This document shows positions 5,615 through 10,033 of a DNA stretch of 10,033 bases, piece by piece; within the stretch, counting starts at the first letter, position 1, and the number at the start of each line of letters is the position of its first letter. Position numbers and translations under genes: made by a program. The notes beneath the pieces were generated by a model. It searched no databases. It saw only the letters and a program-made list of their open reading frames with translations, and was not told the DNA's origin. The DNA is from a bacterium. Its GTDB lineage: Bacteria > UBP14 > UBA6098 > B30-G16. The stretch is from the NCBI GenBank assembly GCA_003645115.1, contig QNEG01000031.1, positions 1 through 10,033 of the forward strand, read 5' to 3'.

Positions 5615-7081
5615 ATGCGATATAGAATATTATTTTTTGTATTACTGGCTTATTTTATTACTTCATTCGGTGGGATAACATATGGACCATATTTAACCTG
5701 TCCCACTACAGATGGAGCAACAGTTCAATTCGGAAAGGAGTTATGGGACGATGCCGAGATATACTGGGCAGATTCTATGACCTATGCTACATCGGGGACA
5801 TTACCCAATTCCGCCGATATCACCGAGATAGATACTCGAGCATTCTACACTATCACCGGATATGCACCATCCACAAGGATATATTATCGAGTGGTCGCTG
5901 GTAGTGATGAATCGCCGGTATATAATTTTCGCACTATGCCAGAGTTGGGCGATTCTGTTCACTTTTGCGCATATGGAGATACTCGAACCAACGAAGCCAT
6001 TCATACAGATATCTGCCAGAAAATCGCACAGCACAATCCATTATTTGTAATCCACTCGGGCGATTTGATTGCAGATGCCTGGTCCACCGACGATTGGGAT
6101 GGATATTTCGATGCTACCGATACTATATCTCATTATTCTCCATTTATTACCGCTATCGGAAATCACGAGATACCTTATGATATTTATAAGATTTATTTTA
6201 AACTTCCCGGAAATGAGGAGTGGTATGCATTGCATCTTGGATGTGTAAGTGTGATTTCCCTAAATTTATACACCGATTATACCTCGGGAAACAGTCAATA
6301 TAATTGGCTGGAGGCTACACTCGCCGATTCGATTCCCACATCGACAAGATGGATTATAATAAATGAGCATGAATCCCCATATTCTACAAGCAATCATGGG
6401 AGTAATATCACAGTTCGAGAACATCTAAAGCCATTATATGACGCATACGGCGTGGATGTGGTATTCGCTGGACACGACCATTGCTATGAACATAGCTATG
6501 TGGATGGAATACACTATATAGTAACCGGCGGTGGCGGAGCACCATTGTATTCTGTCCCCGGTGGAGAATATACCATTTGTTGTGAAAGTGTGCATCATTT
6601 CATTATTCTCGATGCCGATACAGCAGACCTGTGTTTGACCGTATTCAGACAGGATGAAACCATACTGGAGGAATTCTGCTTGAGTGATTTTCCGGTTCGA
6701 GTTCCAATAATTCCGATTTCGCTGACTCTCTATGTGAAAACATATCCCAATCCGTTTAATTCTTCCTGCAATATAGATATATTCGATGTGGGAATCTATT
6801 CTGGCTCGAAGCTAAATGTGAAAATATTCGATTTGTATGGAAAGAAGATATGGGCAACCAAAGTAAAAATTAATCCACCACAGGATATCGAGGAAATTTC
6901 TACAGTGGCAGAAATAAAAGCTCGCTTGAAGAATAAAGATGACCATCGCATCGATACTTCACGACCCTCGGCTGAAATAATATGGAGACCCGACCAGAAA
7001 ATCTGCAGTGGAGTATATTTTGTTCGGGTGGAAACACCGGATAAAACCCAGATTACTAAAAGAATTATATACTTAAAATAA
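5615..7081 (+). CDS. Secreted purple-acid-phosphatase-like metallophosphoesterase with T9SS tail
   Basis: 488 residues. A signal peptide (about 1-19) is followed by a fibronectin-III-like purple acid phosphatase N domain (about 20-108) ending YRVVAGSDESPVYNFRT. The dinuclear metal-binding metallophosphoesterase domain then spans about 113-345. Its five motif blocks are present: GDTR (121-124), GD (149-150), GNHE (182-185), H252 in INEHES, and GHDH (286-289), with TGGGGAPLY (304-312) typical of this subfamily. It should hydrolyse phosphoesters outside the cell; the substrate is unknown. Residues 377-488 form a T9SS type A sorting domain (YPNPFNSS, VKIFDLYGKKIW, SGVYFVRVE, ITKRIIYLK). It carries a charged insertion at about 417-455 that usual domains lack. 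GGAG (5606-5609) lies 5 nt before the ATG, supporting this start. Confidence 0.9.
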   Translation: MRYRILFFVLLAYFITSFGGITYGPYLTCPTTDGATVQFGKELWDDAEIYWADSMTYATSGTLPNSADITEIDTRAFYTITGYAPSTRIYYRVVAGSDESPVYNFRTMPELGDSVHFCAYGDTRTNEAIHTDICQKIAQHNPLFVIHSGDLIADAWSTDDWDGYFDATDTISHYSPFITAIGNHEIPYDIYKIYFKLPGNEEWYALHLGCVSVISLNLYTDYTSGNSQYNWLEATLADSIPTSTRWIIINEHESPYSTSNHGSNITVREHLKPLYDAYGVDVVFAGHDHCYEHSYVDGIHYIVTGGGGAPLYSVPGGEYTICCESVHHFIILDADTADLCLTVFRQDETILEEFCLSDFPVRVPIIPISLTLYVKTYPNPFNSSCNIDIFDVGIYSGSKLNVKIFDLYGKKIWATKVKINPPQDIEEISTVAEIKARLKNKDDHRIDTSRPSAEIIWRPDQKICSGVYFVRVETPDKTQITKRIIYLK

Positions 7082-7099
7082 CTTATTTAAATCGAGGCA

Positions 7100-7108
7100 T
7101 GATATAAT
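7100..7108 (+). promoter_or_regulatory. Extended -10 promoter for the kinase-regulator operon
   Basis: TGaTATAAT is a perfect extended -10 (TGn + TATAAT), 47 bp before the kinase ATG at 7156, in the only non-coding DNA between the phosphatase and the kinase. Transcription would start near 7115, giving a leader of about 40 nt. No -35 box is seen at 17 bp, which extended -10 promoters often lack. Read-through from the phosphatase is also possible since no terminator separates them. Confidence 0.5.
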
Positions 7109-7155
7109 AAAAGCTTCGACAGAAGGGAATTTAAAAATAGCAAACTAGTAAGAAA

Positions 7156-9255
7156 ATGGGTCGGGAAGATATAAAAAAATTGGCAGAGGAATTAGAAAGC
7201 GCCGACAATAGGCGCAAAGTGGAAATACTAAATGAATTATCGGTGGTTTCCGCAGAGGATTCTCCAGAAAAAGCTATACAATATGGCGAGCGAGCATTAA
7301 AATTAGCCAGAAAAATCGGAGATAGAAAAGGCGAGGCAAATTCACTATCCAATATTAGTAAGGCATATATTAAAACTGGTGCTTATGAAAAAGCTCTGGA
7401 ATATCAAAATAAATCATTGGAAATCTGGGAGGAAGTGGATAATCAGAGTAAAATTGCTAATTCATTACACAATATTGGAGTAATCTATTATTTTATTAGC
7501 AATTATCCCGATGCATTGAAATATTTTAAAAGAGCTTTTTTTATACGAGATAAGATAGGCGATACAAAAGGTCTTTCACAGACTTTAAACAATCTGGGAA
7601 TTATATGTCGAAATACAAGCAAATATGAAGATGCATTAAAATATTATGGAAAATCATTGGAAATAAAGGAAAAAACGGATGATGCTAGAGGAATAGCAGA
7701 TACACTTACCAATATCTCAATAATATACAAGGAAATCAATAACTTCGATAAAGCACTTCAATATCAAGAGGAAGCATTGAGCATTTTTGAAGATATCGGT
7801 GATAAATACGGAATCGCACTTTCGTTGAATAATATCGGGATTATTCATAAGAGATATGATAATCCCGATACCTCACTGGAATATTTTCGAAGCGCACTGA
7901 AAATATTCGAGGAACTAAAAAATAAAAGCGGAATGGTGGATGCATTAAATAATATCGCTACTTCATACCAGAAACTAAATAACCCTGTCAAAGCACTGGA
8001 ATATTATAAGAAATCATTGGGAATAAGCGAGGAAATTGCAAACCAAAGAAAAATTGCGCTATTATCTATAAATATCGGAAATATATATGGTGAGTTAGAT
8101 GATTATGAATCGGCATTGAAGTATATCGAACGGGGTAAAGAATTAGCTCAGAAAATTGGTCTGAAAACAATTATCCAGTCGAGTTATGAAATGCTGACCG
8201 AATTATATTCCGCAAAGCAGGATTTTGAAAAAGCGCTGGAATATCATCGTCTATATACAAAAATAAAGGATGAAATACTGAACGAGGAGACCAGCAAACA
8301 ATTGACCGAGATGCAGGTTAGATATGAGACCGAGCGAAAAGAGCGCGAGGCAGAAATCTATCGGCTGAAAAATGTGGAACTCGCAGAAAGCAACCGCAAA
8401 TTAACCGAAGCGAACGAAAAAATCGAGCGTCAGAAAACAGAATTGGAACGGACACTGGATGAATTGCGCAGAACTCAGAAACAATTGGTAGAATCGGAAA
8501 AAATGGCATCGCTGGGAAGTCTGGTCGCTGGCGTGGCACACGAAATAAATACTCCAGTAGGTATCGGGATAACAGCAGCATCATCGCTGATGGAGGATAT
8601 AAAAAATTTCACCGAACTATATAATCGAGATGAGATTACCACCAGCGATTTCGAGGAATTTGTCCAATCGGCTTATGAAACTGCGAAACTGCTATTGAGC
8701 AATCTTCAGCGCACCGGCAATTTAATCCAGAGTTTTAAACAAATCTCGGTGGATCAATTCACCGAACAGCGGCGCGAATTTAAGTTGAAATCGTATATCG
8801 ATGATATAATCGTCAGTCTTAAACCGAAATTTGCAGGGAAAGATATCGAACTGACAATCGATTGCGACGAGGAATTGACGCTAAACAGCTATCCGGGCGC
8901 ATTTGCACAAATTTTTACTAACTTGATTATCAATTCGATAATTCACGGATTCAGGGATAGAGATAGCGGTGAAATCTCAATTTCTGTCAAATCCGATGGC
9001 GAAAAATTGAGCGTATCATACAGCGATAATGGAGTTGGAATTTCTGCGGAGAATATTCCCAAAATTTTCGACCCGTTTTTCACCACCAATAAGCAAATCG
9101 GCACTGGACTCGGACTGAATATCGTGTATAATATTATAACACAAAAACTGGGCGGTTCCATAGAGTGCAAAAGTCAACCAAAAAAAGAAACAAAATTCGA
9201 TATAATTATACCATTATCTGGAGGAAAAAATGAGCAAGAAAGACAAAAACGATAA
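7156..9255 (+). CDS. Cytoplasmic TPR-containing sensor histidine kinase
   Basis: 699 residues with no signal peptide or membrane helix. Residues 21-380 are nine tetratricopeptide units of exactly 40 residues each (kinesin-light-chain/LGN type, core ALEYxxKSLxI), a likely protein-interaction sensor. A long charged coiled coil (about 372-448) follows. The transmitter begins with SLGSLVAGVAHEINTPVGI, with phospho-acceptor His462. The ATPase domain shows the N box NLIINSIIHGF (589-599, Asn593), G1 DNGVGI (624-629), the F box IFDPFFTT (637-644) and G2 GTGLGL (649-654). It should autophosphorylate and pass phosphate to the regulator that overlaps its 3' end by 26 bp. The ATG is the first start after an in-frame TAG at 7138-7140; the ribosome binding site is weak (AAG only). 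The input signal is unknown. Confidence 0.93.
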   Translation: MGREDIKKLAEELESADNRRKVEILNELSVVSAEDSPEKAIQYGERALKLARKIGDRKGEANSLSNISKAYIKTGAYEKALEYQNKSLEIWEEVDNQSKIANSLHNIGVIYYFISNYPDALKYFKRAFFIRDKIGDTKGLSQTLNNLGIICRNTSKYEDALKYYGKSLEIKEKTDDARGIADTLTNISIIYKEINNFDKALQYQEEALSIFEDIGDKYGIALSLNNIGIIHKRYDNPDTSLEYFRSALKIFEELKNKSGMVDALNNIATSYQKLNNPVKALEYYKKSLGISEEIANQRKIALLSINIGNIYGELDDYESALKYIERGKELAQKIGLKTIIQSSYEMLTELYSAKQDFEKALEYHRLYTKIKDEILNEETSKQLTEMQVRYETERKEREAEIYRLKNVELAESNRKLTEANEKIERQKTELERTLDELRRTQKQLVESEKMASLGSLVAGVAHEINTPVGIGITAASSLMEDIKNFTELYNRDEITTSDFEEFVQSAYETAKLLLSNLQRTGNLIQSFKQISVDQFTEQRREFKLKSYIDDIIVSLKPKFAGKDIELTIDCDEELTLNSYPGAFAQIFTNLIINSIIHGFRDRDSGEISISVKSDGEKLSVSYSDNGVGISAENIPKIFDPFFTTNKQIGTGLGLNIVYNIITQKLGGSIECKSQPKKETKFDIIIPLSGGKNEQERQKR
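7216..8295 (+). repeat. Nine 40-residue TPR units (120-bp coding period)
   Basis: The conserved Ala of the TPR core falls at residues 40, 80, 120, 160, 200, (Ser 240), 280, 320 and 360, so nine units follow with no insertion or deletion. At DNA level the period is 120 bp, with recurring AAATCATTGGAAAT-like and CTGGAATAT stretches. This suggests growth by unit duplication. Units 1, 8 and 9 are the most diverged, as expected for caps. Confidence 0.85.
9220..9225 (+). promoter_or_regulatory. Ribosome binding site of the response regulator
   Basis: GGAGGA lies inside the last codons of the kinase, 4 nt before the ATG at 9230. It fixes that start and implies translational coupling with the kinase. 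Confidence 0.75.
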
Positions 9256-10033
9256 AGCTTCTGCCGATGATATTATAGTAGTGAAGAAAAAGAAATCACT
9301 TTTTACAGCAAATAAAAAATCTACTGAACTATCATTATCCAGTGATAATGAAAAATGGAAAATATTGATTGTGGATGATGAAGAAGATGTGCATACAATT
9401 ACGCGAGTAGCACTGAAAAAATTCGCATTCCAGAATAGAGAACTGGAATTTATCGACACTTATTCCGCCGAAGAAACCAAACGAGTTCTGAAACGACATC
9501 CCGATACTGCTGTGGTTTTGCTGGATGTGGTTATGGAAACTACCGATGCGGGATTGGAACTGGTAAAATATATCCGCGAGACATTAAAAAATAAGCATAT
9601 TCGAATAATATTACGAACCGGACAACCCGGTGAGGCACCCGAGAAAAAAGTTGTCGAGCAATATCAAATAGATGATTATAAGACAAAAACCGAGTTGACC
9701 ACAACAAAATTATATACTGTTATCTTGACCGCATTGAGATCGTATAGATACATAAAGGCATTGGAAAATGAGATTTCCAATAGGACACAAATCGAGGAAG
9801 CATTAAAGGAAAGTGAGGAGAAATATCGGGCATTATTCAATCAAGCTAACGATGCCATTTTTCTGGAGACCGCAGACCAGCAAATAGTCGAGGTAAACCA
9901 GCGTGCCTGCGAGATGTTCGGATATTCTCGCGAGCAATTATTATCGATGAAAACAACCGATTTTCAACCAGAAAAAATAAAAAAGCCCGCACCAATATAT
10001 TCCAATCCCAATGAATATAAAAAAGGTATCCAC
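9230..10033 (+). CDS. Response regulator with REC, DUF3369-like and PAS parts (3' end outside window)
   Basis: 268 residues are visible and the frame stays open at the right edge. A charged N-terminal tail of about 43 residues precedes the receiver domain: KILIVDDEEDVHTITRVAL (44-62, acidic D49/D50), phospho-acceptor D99 in VVLLDVVMET, T130 in LRTGQPG, and K153 in DDYKTKTEL. The wording VDDEEDVHTIT, RTGQPGEAPE and the tail TKLYTVILTALRSYRYI match the receiver type joined to DUF3369. A short coiled linker (about 176-196) leads into a PAS domain (EEKYRALFNQANDAIFLE, VNQRACEMFGYSREQLL). No DNA-binding domain is seen. The usual continuation would be a further PAS, a kinase, or a GGDEF/HD-GYP output, which cannot be told here. 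The start overlaps the kinase gene by 26 bp, so it is the probable phosphotransfer partner. Confidence 0.9.
   Translation, partial: MSKKDKNDKASADDIIVVKKKKSLFTANKKSTELSLSSDNEKWKILIVDDEEDVHTITRVALKKFAFQNRELEFIDTYSAEETKRVLKRHPDTAVVLLDVVMETTDAGLELVKYIRETLKNKHIRIILRTGQPGEAPEKKVVEQYQIDDYKTKTELTTTKLYTVILTALRSYRYIKALENEISNRTQIEEALKESEEKYRALFNQANDAIFLETADQQIVEVNQRACEMFGYSREQLLSMKTTDFQPEKIKKPAPIYSNPNEYKKGIH

Noticed and set aside
7076..7088. AAATAA/TTATTT inverted repeat after the phosphatase gene as a terminator
   Set aside because: Six A-T pairs with a one-base loop and no T-run cannot form a stable terminator.

Overview
The window looks like a chromosomal segment of an AT-rich, uncultured-type bacterium of the FCB group (Fibrobacteres-Chlorobi-Bacteroidetes and relatives such as Cloacimonadota or Marinimicrobia). 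Three things point there: two secreted proteins end in YPNP-type domains that match the type IX secretion (T9SS) C-terminal sorting signal, one small envelope protein fits the DUF5683 family, and AUA/CGA/AGA codons are used heavily. I cannot name a genus from the sequence.

Layout. Positions 1-884 hold the C-terminal two thirds of rho. Then come a secreted phospholipase-D-fold protein (minus, 878-2269), a DUF5683-like envelope protein (plus, 2261-2782), and a minus-strand pair, tsaC-like (3302-3955) followed by DUF4416 (2720-3298). These genes alternate strands and overlap at every strand switch up to 2782: tail-to-tail by 7 bp, head-to-head by 9 bp, tail-to-tail by 63 bp. Between 3956 and 4307 is a non-coding stretch with an AT-rich part, a multi-hairpin inverted-repeat element (4081-4266) and a separate palindrome (4271-4288).

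Rightward from 4308 the plus strand carries a single sugar/glycerol-phosphate-type ABC permease (4308-5201) with no partner permease or binding protein in view. A 413-bp gap follows. It holds two very short reading frames and a degenerate 21-bp tandem repeat that runs into the ribosome binding site and start codon of the second one. Next is a secreted purple-acid-phosphatase-like metallophosphoesterase with a T9SS tail (5615-7081). Last is a two-component pair: a cytoplasmic TPR histidine kinase (7156-9255) overlapping a response regulator with REC, DUF3369-like and PAS parts that runs off the right edge.

How they may work together. The kinase and regulator overlap by 26 bp and are almost certainly co-expressed partners. 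tsaC and the DUF4416 gene form a 3-bp-spaced pair. The two T9SS cargo proteins are both phosphoester hydrolases, which would fit extracellular phosphate or nucleic-acid scavenging, but they are not in one operon and this is inference only. No defence island, integrase, CRISPR array, tRNA or rRNA was seen. The least explained signals are the 21-bp periodic array at 5352-5519, the structured element at 4081-4266, the head-to-head overlapping start codons at 2261-2269, and an 11-residue insertion in Rho.
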